Below, one piece after another: positions 10,864 to 21,420 of a stretch of 64,000 nucleotides of DNA; positions within the stretch are counted from its first letter, which is position 1; every line of letters starts with the position of its first letter. A program made the translations under genes and the position numbers. The stretch comes from Haliclystus octoradiatus (lineage: Eukaryota; Cnidaria; Staurozoa; Stauromedusae; Haliclystidae), in NCBI GenBank assembly GCA_916610825.1, contig OU744452.1, positions 3,879,543-3,943,542 on the forward strand, in the 5' to 3' direction. The notes beneath the pieces are model-generated. The model was not told the DNA's origin and did no database searches. It was given only the letters and a program-made list of their open reading frames with translations.

Positions 10864-12020
10864 CATATAATAGAACAGGTTCTATCGTGTGTCTGAACAG
10901 TCTTTACTTAACGTCAGTGTTGACATCGGAAGCCCAGAATTTATTCAGACCTGTAATGGCTGAATAACTTGGCCTCTACGTTGTGCTAAATCATCTGAAG
11001 AAGATGGAAGTACAGAAGCTAGGTACGTGAGCGAATCTACACGTTCTATGTCACCATTTGATGCAGCAACGTGTGCCTGTTTTATGCCTAATGCAATAAA
11101 TTTCGTCTTAGTCGTGTTAATTGTCAAGCCTACCGTTTTACCAACCTGTTCCACTTCATCAAGAAGTTGTTGTGCATCAGATATGCTATTTGTTAAGATA
11201 GCAATATCATCAACGAATGAGAGGTCCGATACGCTGCGCTCTGGATGACGTGAAAACCTACGACTATCAAGAATAAAACCGGAAGAGCCAGGGCATGAAA
11301 TACGAAAAACATAATCAATAACTAGAGTAAATAAAAAAGGGGACAATGTGTCACCCTGTAGTACGCCACAAGCTGTCGGGAATTTGTCAGTATCACCATA
11401 GTGAGTTCTAACAGAAGCCGAAATAGAAGAATAAAAGGACATAATAGCATTGATAAGAGCAACAGGTACATTATAGAAATTTAATATTTCTGGGATTCTG
11501 CATCTTAAGACAGAGTCAAAGGCCTTTTTGAAATCAATAAAAATTGCAACAATGTCTTTTTAATGTGTCCTACAGCCTTCTAACAATACCCTAGCTGATA
11601 GAATTTGGCCTAAGGTTGACCGGCTATAGGCAAGAGCTTCTATCCCGTGTTGCGCTCCATGAAACTGAGTATGAAATGGAGTTCACGTAATGCACACAGG
11701 CTAACGGCGTTCGACTAGACTGGCTATTCCTGCCATCATTTTGATTGTATCTTAAATGTGGGTCAATTACTGACGCCAGCCTTTTATGTAGAATCTTATT
11801 ATTAGCTTCCCTGCAGTACAACTTAAAGTGATACCCCTCTGTTGGTCTAGGTCTCTAGACGAGTTCTTGTTGACGGTGATGACAGCAGATCTTCGCCACT
11901 GACCAGGTACTTCCTGTTCCCCTGACAAAACGGCATTTATATGATGGTAAGATAGCTCTTTTTGTACAAGAGGTTCTCGAAGTGCCAGGGTGGGGACTCC
12001 ATCTGGTCCAGGAGGCAAAG
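10864..12020 (-). mobile_element. LINE 5' part, reverse transcriptase (split by Gypsy)
   Basis: Read on the minus strand from 12018: PPGPDGVP and WRRSAVITVNK mark the start of the RT fingers and palm. 11821-11624 has NKILHKRLASVIDPHLRYNQ. 11442-10945 has CGVLQGDTLSPFLFTLVIDYV, then the active-site region SFVDDIAIL, then GLTINTTKTKF. Frames change between blocks, so the gene is broken. The 5' end (endonuclease) is missing beyond about 12020. The coding sequence continues after the Gypsy element at 6300-5886. A second, more decayed copy of the same LINE lies at 33779-34455. Confidence 0.85.
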
Positions 12021-12083
12021 GGTTTCATAGAAAATAGAATAGATCATAATTCGTCATTAGTAACAGGAGAAGTTATTGGAAGA

Positions 12084-12312
12084 TAGTTGTTGGAAATAGT
12101 CTAGAATTATTCAAAATGATATTCTGAACAATTTAAAGTCAGAAATATTTTAAATTGTGCACCGGAACTAATTCCAGGCTCTTTTTTTATTTGTATCTGA
12201 GTTTTAACAATAAGAGGCTGGAACTGGTTCCGGTGAACATTTTAAAATATATTTTGAGTTTAATTTGTTCAGAGTATCATGTTGAATAATTCTAGACTAT
12301 TTCCAATAACTA
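12084..12312. repeat. Imperfect 229-bp hairpin, MITE-like
   Basis: The left arm (tagttgttggaaatag at 12084) pairs with the right arm ending at 12312 over about 95 bp each, with scattered mismatches and a loop of roughly 35 bp around 12185-12225. Both arms carry the words tctagaattattcaa, ctgaacaa, and a ccggaac..ttcca block. It has no coding capacity. A foldback element or a terminal-inverted-repeat MITE is likely. No clear target duplication was found. Confidence 0.7.
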
Positions 12313-12320
12313 TATGCTAG

Positions 12321-13705
12321 TTAAAGTTTCCATATGATTGAATGATTTTTTCTATACTACTACACAGATTGTAGCTTTGCAATTTTATTCCGTTTCACAC
12401 AGTATTTTATGATGATGCCTTTATATTATATTGCGGACCAAGAGTAAAAGTGTTTCAGTATTCATGGCCTTGTATGCCAATATCGCCAGCGAATTCGTTT
12501 TCTCAAAAATTGCCTGTTAACTTGTGAAATCAAGCTTTCATATAGCTGAGATGAAAATGAAAAAATGAAATTGAATGATAGCAATGTCAAATGTACAATC
12601 TCGCCTGATCTTTCTTTTATTTGAATGTTGCTGTAAACATTCCACAGAACTAATTGTATCAATATTCACAGGATTGAGTCATTCAGATCTGATCCCCTGG
12701 ATCTGATCAATTAGCCTTGACTTCATCTAAACTATTACTAAAGCGTACTATCCTCTGAGGGCGGATGGAAAGGTCCAGATGGAATTGAATTAGAGTAGAT
12801 GAGGCATATCGCTGCGGGCATTGACCATCAGCGCATATCTGTCATAAAATCTGTTACAACTGATCTGCAGTGTCGCGTCTGAGATCAGTAAAGTAAAAGA
12901 GTATTTGCAATTGTTGCTTTTATCGAAAAAGCAAATCCTCTATAGAAAAAGAAGAATGGTAAGTAAGCCTTCGAGAAAAATGAAACCGTCTCAATTACTT
13001 TTATTTAGGAATCTTCATAGTCTTTCGATCTTTGTTGTTTCCCATGCTTTTTGTATCCACACAAGCATGACCACTCAGATGTTACATTCGACCTCATACA
13101 TGGCCCTATGTTCATATAGATAAGTGGTTGCCGCCGGAGGGAGTACGTTTCCAGAGCCCTCGTGGAGAAAACAATTATGTGCAATTTCCTCGCTCTGAGT
13201 CCTGTGAAACCTTCATAAGTAGAAATTGAGAACAGAAAATAGCTACATTATCTATATCTGTTTTCGCGTTGTTAAATTGTATTGCGTTCGAATAGTTTGA
13301 TTGCAAAATGCATGTCAAAGTTAATGGATCGAATGTATGCAAGCACTTCATTTTTCATTACAATTATAAACTCTAAAAATTATGCATTGATGCATTTTTG
13401 ATTTACACTCGTTTAACTAAATGGTATGATCATAATATTGTTTATAGTTTATTGAGTAAAATCACCTGCACATTGTAATCTGTTGGTTGTCATGACAGTG
13501 AAGAGTTCGTTTCAAACAAGGAAAACAAAACATGCCTTCAGTGTTTGAAATTGTGAAATATCGCTTACAATCCCAAAATATGATATAATTTAAGTCGACA
13601 TCATTTATATATTATTTCAACATAAAGTATATATGCAATACTCATCGAGGAGTATTATTCATTAAAGCTTATTATCAATTAAGTACAGTTAATAAGTCCA
13701 GAAAG
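12321..13705. other. Upstream flank of the TRPA gene, no gene seen
   Basis: AT-rich with no recognised domain. A near-palindrome sits at about 12686-12710 (agatctgatc, ggatctgatc). The region must include the promoter or upstream non-coding exons of the channel gene, but no specific element can be assigned. Confidence 0.5.
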
Positions 13706-14276
13706 ATGAAAAATAATAAGATCTCACCATTACAAAGAGAAGCAATTAATACGGGAATTTATATCGATAACAAGCGTGTTCTTGGTCAAACGAGTGGAAT
13801 GAATATAAACTACTATTGCTACCTGAAACGAACAGCGTCGAAATGGAAAGGCTATAGCAATACTGAGCGTTCTACTAAACCGTATATGAAGAGAAATCAT
13901 TCGCAATTGAACTATGAGGATATAATAAAGCTTCCATCTAACGATAGAATTGGCTTCCAGAGGTCTATATCAGCATCAGATAAAGGGGTCTGCTTTTTAG
14001 ATGACGGAGAACAGGATAATGACGGGTTTGGATTAAATAACGATTTAAAAAATATCAAAGAATCAATAGAAAATAAAAATGAGAAAGTTTTAATAAAATA
14101 TTTTATAACACTTGGTAAATCGAAAGAGAAAAATAGAACCATTGATTTATCTTTTATTGAATCTCTACTGGACTCTGGTACTGATATTGCGTGTTGTGAT
14201 GTATATGGACAGACTGTTATGCACGAGGCAGCCCGTATGTGGCATGTGGATGTCGCCCGCTTTCTGGTAGAGCGCG
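13706..14276 (+). CDS. TRPA exon 1: N terminus and first ankyrin repeat
   Basis: Starts at ATG 13706 (MKNNKISPLQREA), the first ATG of a frame that then stays open to the splice donor GTAAGT at 14277. It ends in phase 1. The last residues (DVYGQTVMHEAARMWHVD, then RFLVER) form the first clear ankyrin repeat. The upstream 160 residues are polar with no recognised domain. Confidence 0.8.
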
Positions 14277-17200
14277 GTAAGTGATTACTTGAAACTGTTC
14301 AAATTGTTCGACCCGGCCAGATTAAATATAGAGAATCCAAATCATTTGCTATGATCTGAATAACAATGTGCGCTCATCGGCGTGCGTGACACACAACATG
14401 TTTATAACGTTACTGTAAGTGTGCATAAACAATTTGATTATTGGCTAACTTTACCTTTTATTCCAAAAGAGTACTTAATTTCATTTTGCTATGTTCGTTA
14501 TCCAGGAGCTTCCGTCAACTGCGTGGATGACTTCGGACGCACACCTCTGCATGTTGCTGCAGCCCTTGATTACCCTGAAATGTTGGAATACCTCATGAGT
14601 TGCAAAGGTGACATTAATCTCTGTACGTTTGGTGAGAATCAAACGATACTACATTACGCAGCAAAACACGATGCTGTTGATTCATTGAAGTTCCTGTTGA
14701 AGATTGGGATGGACATGTCAGTTGTAGATTACAAAGGAAGAACTCCTCTGCAAGTAAGTCTGCTCCTGTAAAACCATATAATATCACACCATATCATCAT
14801 CATCATTATTATCATCATGTATACAGAATATACCTTGAGTTGAACTCTTTTGTAACTTTTTGTAATTTTATATATATAGCCTATATATATTAGATATTAT
14901 CTAATAGCAAAAAATAGTGCTCGATATCATTTGAAAGACTACACATTCATAATTGTTACTAATAGTTTCATACTTACGCAATCATCAGACAAATAAACTG
15001 TTCAAATTGTTCGACCCGGCCAGATTAATTATAGAGAATCCAAATCCAGAACAGTTTATTTGTCTGATGATTGCGTAAGTATGAAACTATTAGTAACAAT
15101 TATGAATGTGTAGTCTTTGACTCCTTTTATTATAGCCTATATATATATATATATATTTATTTTTTTATTGTAACTTATTTTCAAAGCGTTTGCTGACAAA
15201 TGGAAGGGGTGAATATAAAATATGATAACGGTTATCACGATCTAGTTATATAACGACTAAAACTATATACTATATCATGAGTGGTTACTAATAGAAGACC
15301 CTGGCTCCTATAGTATAAAGGAAGTAATTCTTGAACCACGGTAAAGCAAATATGGCATCTTTCATATGCAACACTGACCACAAACCCAAAATGACAAATA
15401 AATTTGCTGAAGAGAACCTTTTGCTTTTTCTAAATTGCTAACTTTTACATCGAAAAATCTATTATTTATCTTTAGGACGTGATTGAAATAACAAATTGTG
15501 CAAATGATGGACAACGGTATTATCGTTCCGATAAGCTATAGACTAGGCGTGTTCATTTCCCATCGATTTCGAGAACTGATTCAGTTTTGACGTGAGTGCC
15601 AATAATAATAATGTTGAGGCTCAACGATTTCTCTGTAACCACGACGATTTTTGGAAAATTTCTTTATTTCCAATTTCCACTGCCAGATATGTCCATTCTC
15701 GTATCTCCGTTTCTCAAGAACCTCCCATCACTATCTCACCTTACAGTATATGCATAGACTAACTATATACATTCATACTCTCTCCATCTCGCCCCACAAC
15801 AGGGACTGCCTCAGATAATATAATACAGATACGATATAGGAATCGCTGTTTTCATTTTATGATAGCTTGCGGCAGAGCTCGACCGTTCAGAGACATGCAA
15901 AGTGTTGGTTGATGAAGGTGCCCACATTGGTGTTGAAGATGACAGTGGAATGACAGCAATAGTCATGATGATCTCCAAAATGCCACCAGTAGTACGTGCA
16001 TATATACATTTAGAACATATCAAGGATCTGCTATACGATTTATTCTTGCAATTTGATTGGTTAATGCCAATAACGCCATTTCCACATAACCGAACTTGAC
16101 CCCGTCGATTTTTCAAGAAATTTATGAAAATACCAATCAACCGATAATTATTCAAATATGGCATTATAAACTAGCAAGCAAATACAGTGAATATTTAGTC
16201 AATAAAACGTAAAAAGCAAATACAGTGAATATTTAGAGTCATATACAATTTCATTGAGTTACTGTTTCATGCAGTTTCTCAGTTCTTCAAAATAAATCAA
16301 ACCACTTGCAAGAGAAATATCCGAGCCAAAAAACAAGCATGTTCAAACTGTTTAGAAATATTTTGCATAAATTAACAATTGAAAAACAATTTGCTTAACT
16401 TTTACTGTAGTGATGACTGTGAAAACATTAATACATCTCCTCGTCCTTTCATGGTCAATTTTTGCAAGTTCCTAGATATAAATATAGAAACTAAATTCCT
16501 GGCATAGAAAGGAAAGCTTTCGATAAACTACTAAAACCAACTGTATTAAAACCATTTATGTATTAATACATAAATAAAATCAACCGCTAAAATTTCCAAT
16601 AATTAAACCATTTCTCCAAATGAAAGTTATGTTTCTGGTCATTTTGAATTCCCTTGGAAATTAGGCATTGCTTTTGGTCATTTTGAACTGTTTTTGTCAA
16701 TTTTGAATTTGAATGTCAACATTCTAAAATGTTATCAATAATCTGCTCTTTTAAATAGGCAATTAGCAAACATTTCTCCTTACGTGCCTCTCGTGGTGCT
16801 GTCAGACCATAGTTCACGGAAAGTATAAATATTAGTTTAGTATCACTGTAGATTATCATGAGATGTATTAATGATAAATTAATGCTTGAAAAACTGATAT
16901 TCGGTTTGTTTCTTTAGGCAGTGAAAGCGATGGACCAGTTTCACAAAACAGACAGAGCGAACAGAAAACAGTTGTTCTATTTGAATCATTTGCAGCCTCT
17001 TAATCTAGAAAAGCAGTCACACGCTCGTTCTGCAATCGAGGTAGCAGTCGAAAACAGCCAATTTGATCTAATTTTGCATCCGGTCATGAAAAGATTATTA
17101 GAAGTCAAATGGGAGGCGTTTGGCCACTTCGGGGCGTGGTATTTAATAATTTACAATTTGTTATGCTGTATTGTATGGACAGCGTTGATATGTTCATATC

Positions 17201-18462
17201 CTTCTAATGCTGAATCAGTATATACACCAATCAAAAGGCGATGGTATAGAATTGTACTCGCTGTACTATCTGTTGGTTCGTTTCTCCAATGGCTGATATC
17301 AGAAGTGACTGAATATCGTCGGTCACATCGTGTTCATGCTAGCCATGTTAAATGGAGAGTCGATGAACTTGAACGTGATCTAAAATATTGTCACCCACGA
17401 TGGCCCGAAGAACATGCATATATTAGGCGAGAGATCAAAGATTTAAAGAGGAAAAGACCTCGCTATCTTGTCGATTGGTGGAATTATTTCGATTTAATTA
17501 CGTACGCCTTTATTATAGCTGCTATAGCAACGCATATTGTTACTCTTACGCAAAAAACTGATGAATGGTACCGAGCAGAACGAGCCGTTGCCTCCGTCAT
17601 GTTAGTGTTTCTCTGGTTAAGGCTAATGAAGTACGTCAGATCGTTCAAAGTCCTTGGACCATTCATAGTTATGATGCAGCACGTTACCTATGATGTTCTT
17701 CGCATTGCATTCTTGTTATCTCAATTCTATATTCCCTATGCAGCTGCATTTTGGGTTGTGTTTGGATCTCAAGGAGTGAGTGGCTATGATAACATTATTG
17801 ATCTGTGCTACAACCTCCTTCAAATCATGGTTGTGGGTGATTTTGGGTATGAGAACTTAGAAAAACATGATAGCAATATGGCCAAATTGCTTTGCGGGAC
17901 ATATATTGTTATCTCTGGTATCATTTGCTTGAATTTATTTATAGCATTATTATCAGATACATTTCAACGTGTTTACGATAACGCGATGGCAAATGCTGAA
18001 ATGCAAAGGGCTGCCATTATTGTATCTATTGGTCATGATCTACCGCAAAAACGATTGCAGAAGTTCCATCAATATATCCACCTACGATGTTCACCAGAAG
18101 TACTTTATTATGATGATGATTCATGCGAACCAGAAGATTTGAAATTATTAACTCAACAAATTAAAGATAGTGTCGATAGGACAAGGGAAATCATAGACGT
18201 AGATATTCTTAAAAGGGACACTCAGTCAAGATCAGGAATTTCATCTGTGCAGTTTGAAGTAGCAGAACCGTTACTCGTAGATATGAACGAGAGAATAATC
18301 GCACTAAGCAAAGACGCAAATGATTTAAAATCAATGATTAATACGTTGATAATAGGGGAAACACAACGCCAATACAGAAAACAATTGAGAAGAAATAGAA
18401 AACTTGCCTCGCAATTAAAAAAATCTCGCAAGAAAGAAAGCAAGGAGGATGAAACAGGATAG
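13706..18462 (+). CDS. TRPA-type ion channel, pyrexia-like (4 exons, 829 aa)
   Basis: The exons are 13706-14276, 14506-14753, 15866-15991 and 16918-18462. All junctions use GT/AG (gtaagt, gtaagt, gtacgt donors), and the phases add up to 829 codons plus TAG. The protein has an N-terminal region without recognised domains (1-160), at least four ankyrin repeats (about 165-315) and six transmembrane helices at about 389-410, 424-444, 503-524, 536-554, 570-596 and 639-661. A pore loop before helix six carries VVGDFGY (about 620-626), and a basic tail follows. TRPA channels are tetrameric cation channels of the plasma membrane used in heat, chemical or mechanical sensing. Pyrexia is the fly heat-gated member and is somewhat longer. 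The words MKAMDQFHKTDRANRKQ and FDLILHPV just before helix one are typical of the pyrexia group. The ligand or stimulus cannot be told. Additional upstream exons are possible. Confidence 0.88.
14294..14343. repeat. Intron 1 segment duplicated in intron 2
   Basis: About 50 bp (actgttcaaattgttcg at the start, gagaatccaaatc at the end) recur at 14996-15046 with one substitution. The second copy forms the loop of the intron 2 palindrome. It is a direct repeat about 700 bp apart inside one gene. Confidence 0.85.
14506..14753 (+). CDS. TRPA exon 2: ankyrin repeats
   Basis: The acceptor is tatccag|g and the donor GTAAGT at 14754. It enters in phase 1 and leaves in phase 0. It encodes two complete ankyrin repeats (DDFGRTPLHVAAALDYPEM and ENQTILHYAAKHDAVDSLKF) and the start of a third (DYKGRTPLQ), which exon 3 completes. 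Confidence 0.88.
14947..14999 (-). ncRNA. Hammerhead ribozyme, left arm of intron 2 palindrome
   Basis: Exact reverse complement of the right-arm ribozyme, so it has the same core on the minus strand. It would form only in antisense transcripts. In the sense pre-mRNA the two arms can instead pair with each other into a long hairpin that would hide the right-arm ribozyme. Confidence 0.6.
15053..15105 (+). ncRNA. Hammerhead ribozyme, right arm of intron 2 palindrome
   Basis: The core reads UUGU-CUGAUGA-UUGC GUAA GUAU-GAAAC-UAUUA-GUA-ACAA. Stem I is UUGU with ACAA. Stem II is C-G, G-U and U-A closed over GUAA, with a U-U at the base. Stem III is AC with GU over a 5-base loop. Cleavage would fall after the A of GUA (about 15091). 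All invariant core bases (CUGANGA, GAAA, GUH) are present. The ribozyme is on the coding strand of the host gene, so it would be part of the pre-mRNA. Confidence 0.65.
15119..15865. other. Remainder of TRPA intron 2, no feature seen
   Basis: AT-rich intronic sequence with a tatata stretch right after the palindrome. No exon-like coding or other structure was recognised. Confidence 0.5.
15866..15991 (+). CDS. TRPA exon 3: ankyrin repeat end
   Basis: The 42-codon exon runs from gatag|ctt to the donor GTACGT at 15992, phase 0 at both ends. It reads LAAELDRSETCKVLVDEGA and then DDSGMTAIVMMISKMPPV. A GTAGTA at 15989 is a possible alternative donor, but it would break the phase. Confidence 0.82.
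16432..16680. repeat. 249-bp dispersed repeat, copy A (TRPA intron 3)
   Basis: Matches 25519-25767 in the same orientation with only a few substitutions, starting tacatctcctcgtcc and ending cttttggtca. Outside these limits the two copies diverge abruptly. It has no coding capacity and no obvious inverted ends. High similarity implies a recent copy event. Confidence 0.9.
16918..18462 (+). CDS. TRPA exon 4: six-helix channel domain and tail
   Basis: The single 515-codon exon starts after ttctttag and ends at TAG 18460-18462. It holds the pre-S1 linker (FDLILHPVMKRLLEVKW), S1 to S6, the pore loop and the cytoplasmic tail. S4 (SVMLVFLWLRLMKYVRSF) has few charges, as in TRP channels. The pore helix and filter region reads LLQIMVVGDFGYEN, where an acidic D in the filter fits cation selectivity. 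S6 ends NLFIALLSDTFQRV. The C terminus from about residue 770 is lysine/arginine-rich. Having the channel in one exon after three ankyrin exons could reflect intron loss. Confidence 0.9.
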   Translation, partial: AVKAMDQFHKTDRANRKQLFYLNHLQPLNLEKQSHARSAIEVAVENSQFDLILHPVMKRLLEVKWEAFGHFGAWYLIIYNLLCCIVWTALICSYPSNAESVYTPIKRRWYRIVLAVLSVGSFLQWLISEVTEYRRSHRVHASHVKWRVDELERDLKYCHPRWPEEHAYIRREIKDLKRKRPRYLVDWWNYFDLITYAFIIAAIATHIVTLTQKTDEWYRAERAVASVMLVFLWLRLMKYVRSFKVLGPFIVMMQHVTYDVLRIAFLLSQFYIPYAAAFWVVFGSQGVSGYDNIIDLCYNLLQIMVVGDFGYENLEKHDSNMAKLLCGTYIVISGIICLNLFIALLSDTFQRVYDNAMANAEMQRAAIIVSIGHDLPQKRLQKFHQYIHLRCSPEVLYYDDDSCEPEDLKLLTQQIKDSVDRTREIIDVDILKRDTQSRSGISSVQFEVAEPLLVDMNERIIALSKDANDLKSMINTLIIGETQRQYRKQLRRNRKLASQLKKSRKKESKEDETG

Positions 18463-18589
18463 AGTAAATCAATGTAGAATATAAAATGAATATATTTTGT
18501 AATTACTTTCAATCTAGACACTCTTTCATTATTTACAGTATTAATATACAGATAAATCTCTTTTCTTACATTCATAAATTTATTAATAG
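18463..18589 (+). other. TRPA 3' untranslated region (start)
   Basis: Follows the TAG stop. AATAAA at 18622-18627 is the first good polyadenylation signal downstream, about 160 bp after the stop. It lies in the repeat-like segment that has an inverted relative at 35934-36260. Confidence 0.45.
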
Positions 18590-18961
18590 TACAGTCATTT
18601 AAGCCAATATACAAGTCAATTAATAAAACATTGAATGAATTTTGTCTCCATTCGTCATACGTTGTCTTCAATAAAGAGGTGTTCATAGTACAGTTATTAT
18701 AGAAGATTACCTTACAAGAATTGCAACAGAAGCATTTTTCATTAATTCTAAGGTCACATTTTTATGCTTAAACAACATATCCAAAATGTTCCAAAATCAG
18801 AATAGGAAAAATGCCTTAATTTCGCAATTTGATTAATGGCATTCTCAGTAGAAACATGAAAGCGAGGCCGTCAAGTTCTAATGCAATCATGTGATTTAAT
18901 TTGAGGGAATACCATTAGAGATAGTAGCTCTGCATCATTTAGCTCATATAATGTGCTTAAA
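18590..18961. repeat. Dispersed repeat, copy A left part (inverted match to 35934-36260)
   Basis: The reverse complement of 35934-36260 aligns here with moderate divergence (for example tacaagt.aattaat, cattgaatga, aattgcaacagaagcattttt, aatgtgcttaaa at the right end). It overlaps the presumed 3' end of the TRPA transcript. The match stops at 18961, exactly where LINE coding sequence starts. Confidence 0.75.
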
Positions 18962-19197
18962 TGTGCGAACATACACAAACCGATATAGTTGATTTACTTG
19001 AATATGTAGTTGTTTCATCTGGTAGTTTACTCTTACTTGGAGATTTTAACGTCCACATTGATGATCATAGTAACATCCTTACAACAAAGTTTTTAAGGTT
19101 GATTGATGACCATAATTTAATCCAACACATTTCTAGTTCTGCCCACAGCAATGGTCACACATTAGACCTGGTCATTACTCGACCAGAAAAGAATTAA
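18961..19197 (+). pseudogene. LINE endonuclease domain, C-terminal fragment
   Basis: The words LLLLGDFNVHIDD and GHTLDLVITRPE are the conserved second half of the LINE apurinic/apyrimidinic endonuclease, which nicks target DNA. The catalytic N-terminal half is missing. A frame change at about 19190 separates it from the following RT frame. Confidence 0.82.
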
Positions 19198-20888
19198 TGA
19201 AGAAATGGTCAATTCCTGATCCTCTTATTTCTGATCACAAATTAATACATACAAGATTGTCCATCGCCAAGAAGTACCCAGAAAGATTAACAAAGCAGTA
19301 CCGCAAGTTACGCTCGGTTGATACAGTGGCATTTCGAAATGAAGTCGTCAAGAGCAAATTATTCTCTCCTTTATCGTCCAATGTTCAATCTCTTACTGAT
19401 GATTTTGACATTGAGTTATCAAAGATCCTAGATCGTCATGCACCATTTAAAACATTAACAATTTCAACCAGACAAACCGCACCTTGGTACAATGATGACA
19501 TCGCAGTAGAGAAAAGAAAACGTCGCAAGTATGAAAGAATTTGGCGAAAAACTGGCGCTAGTCAACATAAAGAATTATATGCTGCTCAATGTAAACTTAT
19601 CAGGTGCCTATTGAAAAACGCAAAAATGAACTATTACACCAAACTAATCGCAGAACAGAAACACAAACAACTCAATGCAATTGATCACATGCTCCATCGT
19701 ACACCTCAGAAAAGATACCCATCTAATTGTAATTCCATTCCTGAGCTATGTGATCAATTTGCAGATCATTTTTCTTCAAAAATCAACATCATAAGGGACG
19801 AATTGCTGTCATCTCAATAGCCACAATTACCGGTCTCCCTCAGTACGTCTGGAAACATAACCAGTTGTACTATGACTGAGCTATCAAAAACATCTGATGA
19901 AGAAATATGTACAATTGCAAGGAAAATGTCAACAAAAACTTGTGGTTTAGATCCTTTCTTTACCATCTATAGTCTCTTTCAACACTGCATCTCCGATCTC
20001 ATACCAGTCATTTGCAGAATTGTCAACTTGTCTTTTAAAGAGTCAAAAATGCCATCATCTCTTAAATATGCATATTTATCTCCATGCATACTTGACTTTG
20101 AAGCTTTCAAAAATTTCAGACCTATTTCAAATCTGAAAATGATTGAGAAAGTTGCAGCAAAACGTTTATGGGATCATTTAACTATCAATAACGTATATGA
20201 CGAATTTCAGTCCGCCTACATAGAAAGGCATAGCTGTTAAACGGCATTGACAAGGGTAAAAAATGATATAATCACTGCTATCATAGTCACTGGAATATAT
20301 TCTAGTGACTATGCTGCTATTGATAATAAACAATGTGCTGTTCTACTTCTACTCGATCTATCCGCTGCATTCGACAGAGTCGACCACGAGATCCTGCTAA
20401 GTCGTTTAGAAGTTAGATTTGGCATAAAAGATAAGGCATTGACATGGTTCAGATCTTACCTGAATAATCGGAATAAAGTCATATGTATAAACAATTGCAA
20501 ATCATCTGTGAGACAAGTAACGCATTGTGTTCCACAAGGGTCCGTCCTTGGTCTACTGCTGTGTTTGCTCTACACATCTCCATTGTCGGAAATTATTAAA
20601 AATCACAACATGGAATTCCATTTATATGCAGACGATACGCAGCTGTATACATCTTTTGCTTGTAACAACGAAAGCTCGATGGCTGATACAAAAAGCCGCG
20701 TTGAAGCCTGCATTAAAGATATCAACTATTGGATGTCAGCAAATATGTTACAGCTTAATTCAGCTAAAACGGAACTAATGTTTTTTAATTCCAAATATCA
20801 GAAAATGTCTCACCTACCATCTATATTCTTTAGAGATGATATTATGCAACCAAAACATTTAGTAAGAAATCTGGGTGTAAATTACTAA
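19197..20888 (+). pseudogene. LINE reverse transcriptase with three in-frame stops
   Basis: One reading frame with stops at 19818-19820, 20238-20240 and 20886-20888. It starts with the post-endonuclease segment (SIPDPLISDHKLIHT, then APWYNDDI). The RT follows: FRPISNLKMIEKV, LLLDLSAAFDRVDHEILL, VPQGSVLG, and the catalytic YADDTQLY at about 20625-20648. Then come WMSANMLQLNSAKTELMFF and NLGVN. Similarity continues a short way past the last stop (EDLMMEQHASKLTKNAYYH). The stops look like ordinary point mutations. Confidence 0.86.
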
Positions 20889-21070
20889 GAAGACTTGATG
20901 ATGGAACAACATGCATCAAAACTAACAAAGAATGCTTATTACCATAAAAAATTTGTCGAAAATATCTTCAAATTGAAGCTACTAAAACACAAGTTCATAC
21001 TTTTGTCACATCAAAGCTCGATTATTGCAATTCTTTATTATATGGACTTCCTAAACGCACAGTAGAAAAA

Positions 21071-21420
21071 TTGCAAAGAGTACAGAATGCAGCTGCTCGT
21101 ACTGTGGCATGTCTCTCTAAGTATGATTATATTAGTCCAATTTTGGAGCATTTGCATTGGCTATCTATTGAATACAGAATTATATTTAAAATTTGTCTGC
21201 TTGTTTATAAATGTTTTCACAATGAAGCTCCTATACTTACCTCCAGAACCTTTTATGCGTATACAGACCTTCGCGCAATCTCAGATCGTCTGACGATGCG
21301 TTTATTTTAAAGGAGGGTCATTTCAGACTTGAATTGTATGGTTTTAGATCATTTTCTGTAGCAGGGCCAAAACTCTGGAACATGCTTCCATATGATATTA
21401 GTGTCGTATTACGTAATTGT
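21071..21420 (+). pseudogene. LINE C-terminal tail
   Basis: A different frame from the RT. It contains VQNAAARTVACLSKYDYISPI and LHWLSIEYRI, the common tail of CR1/L2-type LINE proteins. A further frame change near 21310 precedes a segment resembling AGPKLWNMLPYDI at about 21360-21400. Confidence 0.78.

Larger units (their letters stand above)
14876..15146. mobile_element. Intronic foldback element with paired hammerhead ribozymes
   Basis: Two perfect 70-bp arms (14934-15003 and 15049-15118) flank a 45-bp loop in intron 2 of the TRPA gene. The right arm and the sequence after it (gaatgtgtagtctttgactc) resemble the terminal repeat of the PLE at 22861-24718, and each arm carries a hammerhead fold. 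The 15-bp word atagcctatatatat occurs on both sides (14876-14890, 15132-15146) and could be a target duplication, though AT-richness makes this weak. The loop copies a piece of intron 1. I infer a non-autonomous PLE-derived insertion. Confidence 0.7.
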
